The notes under the pieces: generated by a model
The model's database searches: none
What the model saw: only the letters and a program-made list of their open reading frames with translations
What the model was told of the DNA's origin: nothing
From: Erythrobacter sp.
GTDB taxonomy: Bacteria; Pseudomonadota; Alphaproteobacteria; Sphingomonadales; Sphingomonadaceae
Direction of reading: 5' to 3'
Length of the DNA stretch: 64,000 nt
Assembly: GCA_009993635.1 (NCBI GenBank)
Contig: JAACTC010000007.1
Coordinates: forward strand, 1 to 64,000
Program-made: the position numbers and the translations under genes
Shown here: positions 19,637 to 28,221 of the stretch, in pieces
How the letters are laid out: each line of letters starts with the position of its first letter
How positions within the stretch are numbered: the first letter of the stretch is position 1

Positions 19637-21481
19637 CTAAAGCCCCAGCGCCACCGCGCTCCAGTAGGTGATCCCCGCGAAGACGTAAGCCAGCGCGAAC
19701 AGGTAGACCAGCATGAAGATCGGCCATTTCCAGCCGTTGGTTTCCCGCCGGGTCACCGCGATGGTCGAAAGGCACTGCGGCGCGAAGACGAACCACGCGA
19801 GGAAGGCGAGCGCGGTGGGCAGGCTCCAGCGGCTCGACAGCGTGGTCGCCAGCCCTTCGGCCTCCTCCTCTTCGTCGTTCGCGTCGATCGCATAGGTCGT
19901 GGCGAGCGAGGCGACCGCCACTTCGCGCGCGGCCATTGCCGGGATCAGCGCCAGGCTGATCTCGCGGTTGAAGCCGATCGGCTCCAGCACGACGTTGAGC
20001 CCGCCTGCGATCTGGCCCGCGAATGAGGCGTCGACCTGGCTCTCCCCCGGCTCGGCCTGCGGGAAGCTCAGCAGCAGCCAGAGGATCACCGTGGCCGAGA
20101 AGATGATGGTGCCCGCGCGGCGCAGGAACACCCATGCGCGCTGCCACAGACCTATGGCGATGTCGCCCACGGATGGCAGCTGGTAGCGGGGCAGTTCCAT
20201 GATGAAACCGGTCGCGCCGCCCCTGGTCAGCGTGCCGCGCAGGATCAGCGCGACGATCAGCGCGCCGACGATTCCCGCGAGGTAGAGTGCGAAAAGGACA
20301 AGACCCTGAAGCCCGATCCCTCCCCACACGGTGCTCTGCGGGATGAAGGCGGCAATGATGATGGCATATACCGGAAGGCGCGCCGAACAGGTCATCAGCG
20401 GGGCGATCAGGATGGTGGTCAGCCGGTCCTTCGGGTCGGCGATGCTGCGGGTCGCCATGATGCCGGGGATCGCGCAGGCGAAGCTGGAAAGCAGCGGGAT
20501 GAAGCTGCGGCCCGACAGGCCCACACCCGCCATCAGCCGGTCCATCAGGAAGGCGGCGCGCGCCATGTAACCGGTCGCCTCCATGATCAGGATGAACAGG
20601 AACAGGATGACGATCTGCGGCAGGAAGACCACCACCGACCCGACGCCAGCGATGATCCCTTCGGTCAGCAGGTCACGCAGGAAACTCTCGGGCATCGCGC
20701 CCTCGACCCACGCCCCCAGCGCGCCTGCCCCTGCATCGAGGGCATCGGTCAGCGGTGCGGCCCAGGCGAACACCGCCTGGAAGATGACGAACAGGAGGAC
20801 CAGCAGAAACAGCGGGCCGAACCAGGGGTTGAGCAGTACGCCGTCGAGCCTGTCGCCTATCCGGCGCGCCTTGGAGGTCTGGTAGACGACCGCCTTGGCG
20901 ATGGTGCGCGCTTCCATCCGGCGCTCGGTCTGGTCCATCCGGGGGCGGTCGGCGAGTGTGCCGATCCCTGCCCGCGCCGCGGCGATGGCGCCTTTGAGCT
21001 CGTCGAGCCCGCGCCGGCGCACGGCCACGGTCTCCACCACCGGCACGCCCAGCGCCTTGGACAGCACTTCGACGTCCAGCTTCAGCCCGTCGCGTTCGGC
21101 CATGTCGACCATGTTGAGCGCCACGATGGTCGGCTTGCCCAGCGCCAGCACCTCCTGCGCGAAGACCAGGTGTTGCTCCAGATTGCCCGCGTCGAGCACC
21201 AGTACCAGCACATCGGGCTCGGCCTCGCCGGGAAAATCGCCGTGCACGACCTGGCGGGTCACTTCCTCGTCCGGGCTAGATGCATCGAAGGCATAGGCGC
21301 CGGGAAGGTCGATCACCTCGGCCTGCGTCCCGTCGGGCAGCGGCAACACACCGGCCACGCGCTCCACGGTTACGCCGGGATAATTGGCGATTTTCTGCCG
21401 CGCACCGGTCAGTTTGTTGAACAGCGCGCTTTTGCCCGCATTGGGATTGCCGAGCAGCGCGATCCTGAAGCTGTCACTCAT
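19637..21481 (-). CDS. feoB: FeoB ferrous iron transporter
   Basis: The 614-residue protein has an N-terminal GTPase domain (G1 GNPNAGKS at 11-18, G3 DLPG at 58-61, G4 NMVD at 123-126) and a C-terminal membrane part with the two Gate domains and FeoB-C-like region. It imports Fe2+ across the inner membrane. It is preceded by feoA with an 8-nt gap. At 614 residues it is a compact FeoB. A Fur-box-like sequence precedes feoA. Confidence 0.96.
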   Translation of the reverse strand: MSDSFRIALLGNPNAGKSALFNKLTGARQKIANYPGVTVERVAGVLPLPDGTQAEVIDLPGAYAFDASSPDEEVTRQVVHGDFPGEAEPDVLVLVLDAGNLEQHLVFAQEVLALGKPTIVALNMVDMAERDGLKLDVEVLSKALGVPVVETVAVRRRGLDELKGAIAAARAGIGTLADRPRMDQTERRMEARTIAKAVVYQTSKARRIGDRLDGVLLNPWFGPLFLLVLLFVIFQAVFAWAAPLTDALDAGAGALGAWVEGAMPESFLRDLLTEGIIAGVGSVVVFLPQIVILFLFILIMEATGYMARAAFLMDRLMAGVGLSGRSFIPLLSSFACAIPGIMATRSIADPKDRLTTILIAPLMTCSARLPVYAIIIAAFIPQSTVWGGIGLQGLVLFALYLAGIVGALIVALILRGTLTRGGATGFIMELPRYQLPSVGDIAIGLWQRAWVFLRRAGTIIFSATVILWLLLSFPQAEPGESQVDASFAGQIAGGLNVVLEPIGFNREISLALIPAMAAREVAVASLATTYAIDANDEEEEAEGLATTLSSRWSLPTALAFLAWFVFAPQCLSTIAVTRRETNGWKWPIFMLVYLFALAYVFAGITYWSAVALGL

Positions 21482-21489
21482 GGCGCGCC

Positions 21490-21729
21490 TCAGGCCGTTT
21501 CAAGCGAGATGGCGGCTGCCTGGACCTTGCGCAGCGCAATGGTCATCCGGCCGATAGAGACCGCCACCGGATCGCGCCCGCCGAACACACCGTGATGCGC
21601 CATACGCACCTCGACCCCCGGTTCGAAGCCCAGCGCACGCATCCGCTTCGCATCGGCAGGCGGCAATGCATTCCAGTCAATCGAGGAAATGCGGGCTGTG
21701 AGGCCGGGTTTCAGGCTTTCGAGCGTCAT
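21490..21729 (-). CDS. feoA: FeoA, small subunit of the ferrous iron system
   Basis: The 79-residue SH3-like protein has the usual pattern of FeoA with RMRALGFEPGVEVRM and a C-terminal IALRKVQA segment. FeoA modulates the FeoB transporter. The ATG at 21729 is preferred; an in-frame TTG at 21747 would add six residues. No feoC gene was seen. Confidence 0.9.
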   Translation of the reverse strand: MTLESLKPGLTARISSIDWNALPPADAKRMRALGFEPGVEVRMAHHGVFGGRDPVAVSIGRMTIALRKVQAAAISLETA

Positions 21730-21762
21730 GGCCGCAGCTTCTGACAAAGCCGGGCGCTAGAT

Positions 21763-21781
21763 GCAACTGATTATCAATACT
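21763..21781 (-). promoter_or_regulatory. candidate Fur box before feoAB
   Basis: On the minus strand the core TGATAATCA (21768-21776) within GTATTGATAATCAGTTGC resembles the centre of the Fur consensus. It is about 40 nt upstream of feoA, where Fur normally acts on feo operons. Confidence 0.5.
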
Positions 21782-21792
21782 TGTCGAACGGT

Positions 21793-22470
21793 TCAGGCCG
21801 CCGGATAGCGCAGCCGGCCCAGCATCCGCACGGGGCTGAAGCTCTCACGGTCCGAGCCGCCGAGAAACTGCGCCTTGGTCTTTTCGAACTGCATCACATT
21901 GTCGATCCGCCGATCGAGGAAGGCGCGGGTTTCCGCCTTGTCCTCGCTCTCGTCGTCGATCCACACCAACAGGGTCGCGCTGTAGAGCGAGGCGAGGATA
22001 GCGCGTTTGGTATAGTGGTTGTAATCGGTCGCCGTATCGCCCGCCAGCCGCCACATGATGTCCGCGCTGTTCCACGCCCCGCGCATCGAGGCGCGCAGGT
22101 TTTGCGGCATCGAACCGATCGCCAGCGCGCGGCGCATGGCTTCCTCCTGGCCCGCGACCGCATCCAGCCGATAGAGCACCAGATCGCGGATCTTGTCGCG
22201 GATCTTGCGCCCCGCCAGCGCCTCTGCCGACAGGTCGCGCTGCATGGCCATGTCGATCGATTCGATCCACGCGGCGACCATCGCCATCGTGCCGGTCTGC
22301 CGCCCGCTCGATTTGTAAGCGAGGCGCGCCAGCGCCGGATTGACGCCTTCCATCTCGGCGGCGGAGAGCAGGGCAGCCTGCGTCCAGCCGTCGAAAATCG
22401 CCGAATCGGCGATTGCGGGAGCCAGCGCGATGCGCAGTTCGTCCAGCGTCAGGTCGGCGGCGTCTATCAT
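21793..22470 (-). CDS. COQ9 family protein
   Basis: The 225-residue protein matches the COQ9 family, lipid-binding helpers of the Coq7 hydroxylase in ubiquinone synthesis. The C-terminal COQ9 region contains GAWNSADIMWRLAGD and DYNHYTKRAILASLYSATLL. The ATG at 22470 has a good ribosome binding site (GAGGAA). It lies 34 nt downstream of the ankyrin gene on the same strand, so they may be cotranscribed. No coq7 is in the window. Confidence 0.88.
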   Translation of the reverse strand: MIDAADLTLDELRIALAPAIADSAIFDGWTQAALLSAAEMEGVNPALARLAYKSSGRQTGTMAMVAAWIESIDMAMQRDLSAEALAGRKIRDKIRDLVLYRLDAVAGQEEAMRRALAIGSMPQNLRASMRGAWNSADIMWRLAGDTATDYNHYTKRAILASLYSATLLVWIDDESEDKAETRAFLDRRIDNVMQFEKTKAQFLGGSDRESFSPVRMLGRLRYPAA

Positions 22471-22504
22471 CGTGTTCCTCGCTTCGTGCCCGGTCGCATC
22501 GAGC

Positions 22505-23137
22505 CTAGAGGCTCGGGCCGTATTGCTGCGAGGAAACGTCCTCGCGCGCTTGGTCGGCCGTGGCAAATGCGTCGCTCAGACGCCGTTCGCCGATCAATTC
22601 CACATAATCGCGGGCGGTGCGGCCGGAGTTGTCGGCGCGATCGGGATCCGCACCATAGCCAAGCAGCACGCGCACCAGCGGAATATCGCGCTTGTGGACT
22701 GCGAAGATCAGCGGCGTTTCACCGGTCGAGGTGAGCGGATCGACCCGCGCACCCGATTCAAGCAGAGCGGTCACGCTGGGAAGATCGCCCTGCCGGGTCG
22801 CGATGACCAGCGGGGTCACCCCCTCCTTGTCGGCGATGTTGGGATTGGCGCCGTTCGCCACGAGATAGCGGATCCAGGTGACGTCGCCCCGCTCGGTCAC
22901 GATGTGCATCGCGGTCTGGCCATTTGTCTGGTCGCGCGTGTTGATCAGCGAGCCGAAGCCCGGCTCCTCGACCATCGCGGTCACGACGTCTACATCCGTT
23001 TCGCGCACGGCCTTGAGGAATTTGTACCCGTCCGAAAACAGCGTGGCCTGCGCGAAAGCGGCCCCGGATAGCGCGGCCAGCGAAAGGATGGCCAAACGGG
23101 CCCAATTGCGGATAAGAGACGGCGACACCTTAAACAC
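22505..23137 (-). CDS. exported ankyrin-repeat protein
   Basis: The 210-residue precursor has a cleavable signal sequence ending AFAQA and then about four ankyrin repeats (for example NGQTAMHIVTERGDVTWIRYL and GVTPLVIATRQGDLPSVTALL). It is probably a periplasmic protein-interaction module. The start is a GTG at 23137; a second in-frame GTG nine bases downstream is nearly as likely. No enzymatic domain is present. Confidence 0.85.
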   Translation of the reverse strand: MFKVSPSLIRNWARLAILSLAALSGAAFAQATLFSDGYKFLKAVRETDVDVVTAMVEEPGFGSLINTRDQTNGQTAMHIVTERGDVTWIRYLVANGANPNIADKEGVTPLVIATRQGDLPSVTALLESGARVDPLTSTGETPLIFAVHKRDIPLVRVLLGYGADPDRADNSGRTARDYVELIGERRLSDAFATADQAREDVSSQQYGPSL

Positions 23138-23210
23138 CTTTGCGATAGCCCCTAGTTTGCTCTGCGAGCCATTTCACATCCGCAGTTAGCAGACGCTGAA
23201 CCCGATTGCC

Positions 23211-23810
23211 ATGAGCACCACATTCAAGCTTCTTTCGATCCTGATGCCCTGCGCGCTTGGCCTTGCCGCGTGTTCGCAGCCCGCGCAACCGGCTGGTCCG
23301 CCGCCGCTGGAAGGCGCCGCCATCGGCGGCGATTTCACGCTGACGGGCGAGGATGGCGAACCCGTTTCGTGGAGCGATTTCGACGGGCAGTACCGCACGC
23401 TCTATTTCGGCTACACCTTCTGCCCCGACGTCTGCCCGGTCGATACCGGGCGCGCGATGGCCGGGCTCAAGGCTTTCGAGAAAGAAGCTCCGGATCGCGC
23501 TGCCAAGGTCCAGCCGCTGTTTATCAGCGTCGATTCCGAACGCGATACGCCCGCGGTCCTGCGCGAATTTACCGACCAGTTCCATCCGCGCCTGATCGGG
23601 ATGACCGGCACCAAGGAACAGCTGGACAAGGTAACCAAGGACTACGCCGCGCAGTATTCTCTGGGCGAGAAGAACGAGGAAGGCGGCTACCTCGTCAACC
23701 ACACCAGCATCACCTACCTTTTCGGCCCCGATGGAGAGCCGATTGCGATCCTCCCAACCGATGCAGGCTCTGAAGCGGTCGCTGCGGAGCTCGACAAATG
23801 GGTGCGCTGA
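23211..23810 (+). CDS. SCO1/SenC family lipoprotein
   Basis: The 199-residue precursor has a lipobox LAAC near residue 21 and a thioredoxin-like SCO domain with the copper-binding Cys pair in FCPDVCP and the third ligand His in VNHTS. SCO proteins deliver copper to, or reduce, the CuA centre of cytochrome oxidase in the periplasm. The gene overlaps the following ycgN-like gene by 13 nt. No oxidase genes are nearby. Confidence 0.92.
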   Translation: MSTTFKLLSILMPCALGLAACSQPAQPAGPPPLEGAAIGGDFTLTGEDGEPVSWSDFDGQYRTLYFGYTFCPDVCPVDTGRAMAGLKAFEKEAPDRAAKVQPLFISVDSERDTPAVLREFTDQFHPRLIGMTGTKEQLDKVTKDYAAQYSLGEKNEEGGYLVNHTSITYLFGPDGEPIAILPTDAGSEAVAAELDKWVR

Positions 23811-24238
23811 GGGACCGTTTCTGGGAGCGCCCGCTGGACGAGCTGACGCAGCCCGAGTGGGAGGCGCTATGCGACGGCTGCGGGCGCTGCTGCCTGCACA
23901 AGCTGGAAGACGAGGATACCGGCGAGCTGGCCGAAACCAACGTCGCGTGCCGCCTGCTCGATTGCAAGACCGCGCGCTGCCGCGACTATGCCAACCGCAA
24001 GACCTTCGTGCCCGACTGCCTGCGCCTGACCCGCTCGCTGGTCGACAAGCTGCCCTGGCTGCCCGACACCTGCGCTTATCGCCGCCGCGCGGAGGGCCGC
24101 CGCCTGCCCCGGTGGCATTACCTCCTCACGGGCTCGCGTGAAGACGTTCACCGTGCAGGGGCGGGAGTTGCCGGGCGCGTGATCTCGGAAACCCATGCGG
24201 GTCCGATCGAGCATCATATCGTCGAGTGGGGCGGATGA
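23798..24238 (+). CDS. YcgN/UPF0260 family cysteine-cluster protein
   Basis: The 146-residue protein has a Cys-rich cluster CDGCGRCCLHKLEDE, more conserved Cys in ACRLLDCKTARC, and a downstream PDC. This pattern is typical of the YcgN (UPF0260) family, which may bind metal or an Fe-S cluster; its function is not established. It overlaps the SCO gene upstream and the metallopeptidase gene downstream (ATGA), so all are probably cotranslated. Confidence 0.9.
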   Translation: MGALRDRFWERPLDELTQPEWEALCDGCGRCCLHKLEDEDTGELAETNVACRLLDCKTARCRDYANRKTFVPDCLRLTRSLVDKLPWLPDTCAYRRRAEGRRLPRWHYLLTGSREDVHRAGAGVAGRVISETHAGPIEHHIVEWGG

Positions 24239-24954
24239 TCGACTGGCTGCGCGACTCGCCCGATCCGGTGGTCGCGCTGGGCGATACCGACCTGCCGCTG
24301 ACGATCCGCCGGCATCCGCGTGCCACGCGCATGACCCTGCGCCTCGTCGATGATGGCGAGAGCGCGCGCGTCACGCTGCCGCGATGGGGCACCACACGCG
24401 AGGCGGTGCGGTTTGCCCAGTCGCGCGCCGACTGGCTGGCTGCGCAGCGCGCCAGGCGGCCCGCACGGATCGATCCCGCCCCCGGCGGCACGCTGAGCTT
24501 TCGCGGCGACACGCTGCGGATCGACTGGTCTGCGCAGCACCCGCGCCGGGTCACTTTATCCCACGATGCGATCACGCTCGGCGGGCCGCAGGATAACCTT
24601 GCTGCCCGGCTCAAACGCTGGATGCAGGGCGAAGCGCGCGCTTTGTTCGAGGGTGACCTCGCCTTCTATGCCCGGCGCGCCGGGCTGGAGACGCCCGACT
24701 TCGCGCTCAGCAGCGCGCGGCGACGCTGGGGCAGCTGCTCGTCGGGCGGAACCGTGCGGCTCAACTGGCGGCTGGTGCAGGCGCCCGATCACGTCCGCCG
24801 CTCGGTCGTTGCGCACGAAACCGCGCACCGTATCCATTTCGACCATTCGCCGCGCTTCCACGCGCTGCTTGGCGACCTGTACGAAGGCGACCTGGCGCGC
24901 GCCGAAAGCTGGCTCAAGGCCAACGGGCCACGGCTTTTCAGCACCTTCGGCTGA
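24235..24954 (+). CDS. YgjP-like metallopeptidase domain protein (DUF45)
   Basis: The 239-residue protein has the M48-like zinc motif HETAH in VVAHETAHRIHFDHSPRFH, with the later His of the DHSPRFH pattern as a likely third ligand. The preceding block RWGSCSSGGTVRLNWRLV is diagnostic of the YgjP/DUF45 group. The substrate is unknown. The start overlaps the previous stop (ATGA). Confidence 0.87.
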   Translation: MIDWLRDSPDPVVALGDTDLPLTIRRHPRATRMTLRLVDDGESARVTLPRWGTTREAVRFAQSRADWLAAQRARRPARIDPAPGGTLSFRGDTLRIDWSAQHPRRVTLSHDAITLGGPQDNLAARLKRWMQGEARALFEGDLAFYARRAGLETPDFALSSARRRWGSCSSGGTVRLNWRLVQAPDHVRRSVVAHETAHRIHFDHSPRFHALLGDLYEGDLARAESWLKANGPRLFSTFG

Positions 24955-25009
24955 TACCCTGGGAATATCGGCACTGGCGGGGCGGCCTCGCACGCCTTAT
25001 GTTGGGGCC

Positions 25010-25459
25010 ATGCGTATCAGCCCGAAATACGATGTCGCCGGCGGGTTCGGCGACCTGTGGAACGAGATCAAGCGGCCCCAGCCCTATCGCTGGCCCATCC
25101 TGTTCGTGTCCTGCGCCCTGACCGGTACGATCCTGTATGCCTTCGCGCAGGAACGGGTGATCGTTCCCCCGCCCCGCCCCGAAGTGACCTATATCACCAC
25201 CTTCGCGCCCGACCGGACGGAGGAGCAGATCGTCGCCTCCAACCTCGAAAACCAGGAGCGCAAGGAGGCGCGCGAGCGGCTGGAGGAATACCGGGTCGAA
25301 AAGCGGCGCGATATGTATCGCACGCTGGGCAAGGCGACGGGCATCGATACCGACAAGATCGACGCCGAGATCGAAGCGGAACGCGCGCGCGAAGAGGCCG
25401 AGACGAAGCGACGGATCGAGCAGGCGACAGGCGGAACGGTTGCTACCGACGCCCAATGA
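25010..25459 (+). CDS. hypothetical membrane-anchored protein
   Basis: The 149-residue protein has one membrane segment at about 28-46 (PILFVSCALTGTILYAF). A charged, probably coiled-coil C-terminal part (about 75-140) follows, rich in Glu, Arg and Lys. No known domain was recognised. It lies between the metallopeptidase gene and ribD and overlaps ribD by 20 nt, so it may be translationally coupled to riboflavin genes. It could be a scaffold or stalk. Confidence 0.7.
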   Translation: MRISPKYDVAGGFGDLWNEIKRPQPYRWPILFVSCALTGTILYAFAQERVIVPPPRPEVTYITTFAPDRTEEQIVASNLENQERKEARERLEEYRVEKRRDMYRTLGKATGIDTDKIDAEIEAERAREEAETKRRIEQATGGTVATDAQ

Positions 25460-26417
25460 TGCGCGCTGGCTGGCCGCCGCCGCACGCCTTGCGCTGCGCG
25501 GTCGCCCGGCAAGTCATCCCAATCCGGCGGTCGGCTGCATCATCGTGAAGGATGGCTGCGTCGTCGGACGCGGCTGGACGCAGAGCGGCGGGCGTCCCCA
25601 TGCAGAGGCCATGGCGCTTGCCACGGCAGGCGATGCGGCGACGGGAGCGGATGTGTTCGTCACGCTCGAACCATGCGCCCACCAATCCGACCGCGGACCG
25701 GCCTGTGCCGACCTGCTGGCGGCGGCACGGCCTGCGCGGGTCATCGCTGGCCAGCGCGATCCCGACCCCCGCACGGCGGGCAAGGGAATTGAGCGGCTGA
25801 ACGGCGCGGGGATCGCGGCACAGGCGGTCGAATGCCCGGAGAGTGCCGCCAGCCTCGCCGGGTATCTCTCGCAGGCCAAGCTCCACCGGCCATACGTCAC
25901 TCTCAAGCTCGCGCTGTCGCTCGACGGGTGTATCGCGATGGCCGATGGCACCAGCCAGTGGATCACCGGCGCAGCGGCGCGCGCGCATGTCCACTCGCGC
26001 AGGGCGCTGGCGGACGCGATCCTTGTGGGTGGCGGCACCTGGCACGCCGACGCTCCGCGCCTCGATGTCCGACTGCCCGGCCTCGACGCGCGCAGTCCAC
26101 GGCGCTGGGTGCTGACATCGCACGCCATCGATGGGGTGCAGACCATCGCGTCGCCTGCCGACATCGCCCTCATTCCCGCGCAATACCTCTATATCGAAGG
26201 CGGCGCGCGGACCGCCGCCAGCATCCTTGCGGCGGACCTTGTCGACCGGCTGGAGATCTACCGCGCGCCGATCCTGATCGGCGGCGGCAGGCCTGCCGTG
26301 GCCGAAATCGGCCTGGCCGAGCTTGCACAGGCGCACGATCGCTGGCAGCCGGTCGAACGGCGCACGCTCGGCCCCGACACCTTCGAGGCTTTTGTGCGAA
26401 CCCGCGGAGAAAGCTGA
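25440..26417 (+). CDS. ribD: RibD, bifunctional pyrimidine deaminase/reductase
   Basis: The 325-residue protein combines an N-terminal deaminase with the zinc motif HAE (GGRPHAEAMAL) and EPCAHQSDRGPAC, and a C-terminal reductase (TLKLALSLDGCIAMADG, ILVGGGTWHADAP). It carries out two consecutive steps of riboflavin synthesis. The best start is the TTG at 25440, inside the preceding gene; no suitable ATG is in frame before the conserved region. ribE follows with no gap. Confidence 0.94.
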   Translation: MLPTPNDARWLAAAARLALRGRPASHPNPAVGCIIVKDGCVVGRGWTQSGGRPHAEAMALATAGDAATGADVFVTLEPCAHQSDRGPACADLLAAARPARVIAGQRDPDPRTAGKGIERLNGAGIAAQAVECPESAASLAGYLSQAKLHRPYVTLKLALSLDGCIAMADGTSQWITGAAARAHVHSRRALADAILVGGGTWHADAPRLDVRLPGLDARSPRRWVLTSHAIDGVQTIASPADIALIPAQYLYIEGGARTAASILAADLVDRLEIYRAPILIGGGRPAVAEIGLAELAQAHDRWQPVERRTLGPDTFEAFVRTRGES

Positions 26418-27035
26418 ATGTTCACCGGAATCGTCACTGCCATCGGCACCATCACCGAGGTCGAGCAACGCGGCGACCTGCGCGTGCGGATCGCCTGCCC
26501 CTACGATCCTGACGGCATCGCCATCGGCGCCTCGATCGCGTGCTCCGGCGTGTGCCTGACGGTAGTGGAACGCGGCGGGAAGCCGGGCGATTCCTGGTTC
26601 GCGGTCGATGTATCGGGCGAAACCGTATCGAAGTCCGCATCCGACCAGTGGAGCGAGGGGCGCCGCCTCAATCTCGAACGCGCTCTGAAACTGGGCGACG
26701 AACTGGGTGGGCACATCGTCACCGGCCATGTCGATTGCGTGGGCGAAGTCGTCGCCAAGCGCGACGATGGCGATTCGATCCGTCTCACCATCCGCGCACC
26801 GGCGGATTTCTCGCCCTTCATCGCCGCCAAGGGATCGATCACCGTCGACGGCGTGTCGCTGACCGTCAATGCGGTCGACGACCTGTCCGATGGCAGCTGC
26901 ACCTTTGCGCTCAACATCATCCCGCACACGGGCGAGATCACCACGCTGGGCGCGCTGGAAACCGGCGACATGGTCAATCTGGAGATCGACGTCCTCGCAC
27001 GGTACCTCAAGCGGATGCAGGCGCTGGCCGGCTGA
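26418..27035 (+). CDS. ribE: riboflavin synthase, alpha chain
   Basis: The 205-residue protein starts with the diagnostic MFTGIVTAIG and contains the two Lum_binding repeats. The ligand-binding motifs GASIACSGVCLTV and GSITVDGVSLTVN are repeated about 95 residues apart, and GGHIVTGHVD marks the second repeat. It converts two molecules of 6,7-dimethyl-8-ribityllumazine to riboflavin. It is directly adjacent to ribD. ribBA and ribH are not in the window, so the pathway is split. Confidence 0.96.
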   Translation: MFTGIVTAIGTITEVEQRGDLRVRIACPYDPDGIAIGASIACSGVCLTVVERGGKPGDSWFAVDVSGETVSKSASDQWSEGRRLNLERALKLGDELGGHIVTGHVDCVGEVVAKRDDGDSIRLTIRAPADFSPFIAAKGSITVDGVSLTVNAVDDLSDGSCTFALNIIPHTGEITTLGALETGDMVNLEIDVLARYLKRMQALAG

Positions 27036-27075
27036 CCGGGCGGCTGGCCTGACACACCTGACACAGTGTCCAGGG
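27035..27075 (+). repeat. dispersed 3'-end element, copy 2 (downstream of ribE)
   Basis: The block shares 38 of 41 aligned positions with the reverse complement of 18954-18993 and has the same orientation relative to its upstream gene. A 9-bp hairpin with two G-U pairs (27026-27049) spans the ribE stop codon and directly precedes the core. See the copy after ssb. Confidence 0.75.
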
Positions 27076-27184
27076 GGGAAAATCCTCCGCCCGAACCGCA
27101 TAGAGCTTCCGGGATAATCACGCTGTGAAAGAGCGGCGCGCAGCCTAGCCAAGCCGTGCGCTGTAGGACAGCGCCTGCCGCGCC

Positions 27185-27655
27185 TCATCCGGCGTCCGGG
27201 CGATCCACTTGGTCGAACGTCCGGATGACCTTGCCCACGAGGTGCAGGAAACGGTCGCGCTCCTCCGACGACAGGTCTGACAGGGCGACGCTGTTCACCG
27301 TCTCGGCCGCAGCAATCGCAGGCTCTCGCAGGCTCTGGCCCCGTTCGGTCAGCCAAATCTCCTGCACCCGGCCATCGGCCTTGCTGCGCTGCCTTGCGAT
27401 CAACCCGTCGCGCTGCATCCGTGCGAGCGTGTTCGCCATCGTCGCCTGCTCGACCCCGATCCGCCGGACCAGCTCGCTCTGCGTCAGGCCGTCATCCTCC
27501 CACAGCTGGACCATCACCGGGAACACCCCGGTCGAAAGCCCGAGTGGCTTGATCCGCGCCTGCAAGGCGGCGGCAAAGCGGCGCGCGAGGTCGTTCACCA
27601 GATAACCGGCAGAGCTGTCTTTCGAGAAGGTCATGCCCTGCCGATAGATCGACAT
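27185..27655 (-). CDS. MarR-family transcriptional regulator
   Basis: The 156-residue protein is a winged-helix MarR-type dimer, with LTQSELVRRIGVEQATMANTL as the DNA-binding helix-turn-helix and DGR in the wing. Its promoter region and that of the divergent membrane-protein gene contain three copies of the palindrome ATAGCnnGCTAT, so autoregulation and control of the neighbour are likely. An ATG at 27634 is an alternative start; the first palindrome overlaps the ATG at 27655. The effector is unknown. Confidence 0.92.
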   Translation of the reverse strand: MSIYRQGMTFSKDSSAGYLVNDLARRFAAALQARIKPLGLSTGVFPVMVQLWEDDGLTQSELVRRIGVEQATMANTLARMQRDGLIARQRSKADGRVQEIWLTERGQSLREPAIAAAETVNSVALSDLSSEERDRFLHLVGKVIRTFDQVDRPDAG

Positions 27656-27712
27656 AGCACGCTATGCAAACTGATACATAGCTTGCTATTTACATATTTA
27701 ATAGCTAGCTAT
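27654..27712. promoter_or_regulatory. three operator-like palindromes ATAGCnnGCTAT
   Basis: Exact copies of ATAGC-nn-GCTAT occur at 27654-27665, 27678-27689 and 27701-27712, with starts 24 and 23 nt apart, between the MarR gene and the divergent membrane-protein gene. Repeated spacing and perfect arms suggest cooperative binding on about the same face of the helix, most likely by the adjacent MarR protein. Confidence 0.82.
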
Positions 27713-27758
27713 GTACTCCGCAGGCCGCACGGCGCGGCACAGACTACGGAGCATCGTC

Positions 27759-28211
27759 ATGTCGAAATTCATCCATCCCATCGCCGGAACGCTCGCGACA
27801 TTGCTGGTCGCAAGCTTCTGGCTGTCGACCGTAATCGTCGAAGCCTTCGGCACCCACGCGCAGATCGCGGTAGTCAAACTGGCGATCCCGTGGGGCTTCC
27901 TGCTGCTGGTCCCCGCCCTCGCCGCCACCGGCGGCACGGGGCTGATCCGCGCGCGCGGACACCGCGGCGGGATTGTCGAGCGCAAGCTGCGGCGCATGCC
28001 GATCATCGCCGCAAATGGCGTGCTGGTGCTAATTCCCTCGGCGCTGTTCCTCGCGTGGAAGGCGGGCGCGGGCGCGTTCGACACGGCGTTCTATGCGGTG
28101 CAGGCGGTGGAGCTGGTTGCGGGCGCTGCGAACTTTACGCTGCTGGCGCTCAACATGCGCGACGGGCTGCGCATGACGCGCCGTCTGCCTAGATCCGCCA
28201 AAAGCCGATGA
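27759..28211 (+). CDS. small membrane protein, four TM, divergent from marR
   Basis: The 150-residue protein has four predicted membrane segments (about 10-30, 40-60, 82-102, 105-130), separated by a basic loop (RARGHRGGIVERKLRR). The start at 27759 has a ribosome binding site (ACGGAG). No named family is recognised. Its position opposite the MarR gene, with shared operators, suggests that it is the regulator's main target, perhaps in efflux or stress response; this is inference. Confidence 0.75.
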   Translation: MSKFIHPIAGTLATLLVASFWLSTVIVEAFGTHAQIAVVKLAIPWGFLLLVPALAATGGTGLIRARGHRGGIVERKLRRMPIIAANGVLVLIPSALFLAWKAGAGAFDTAFYAVQAVELVAGAANFTLLALNMRDGLRMTRRLPRSAKSR

Positions 28212-28221
28212 TCGAGAGAGC

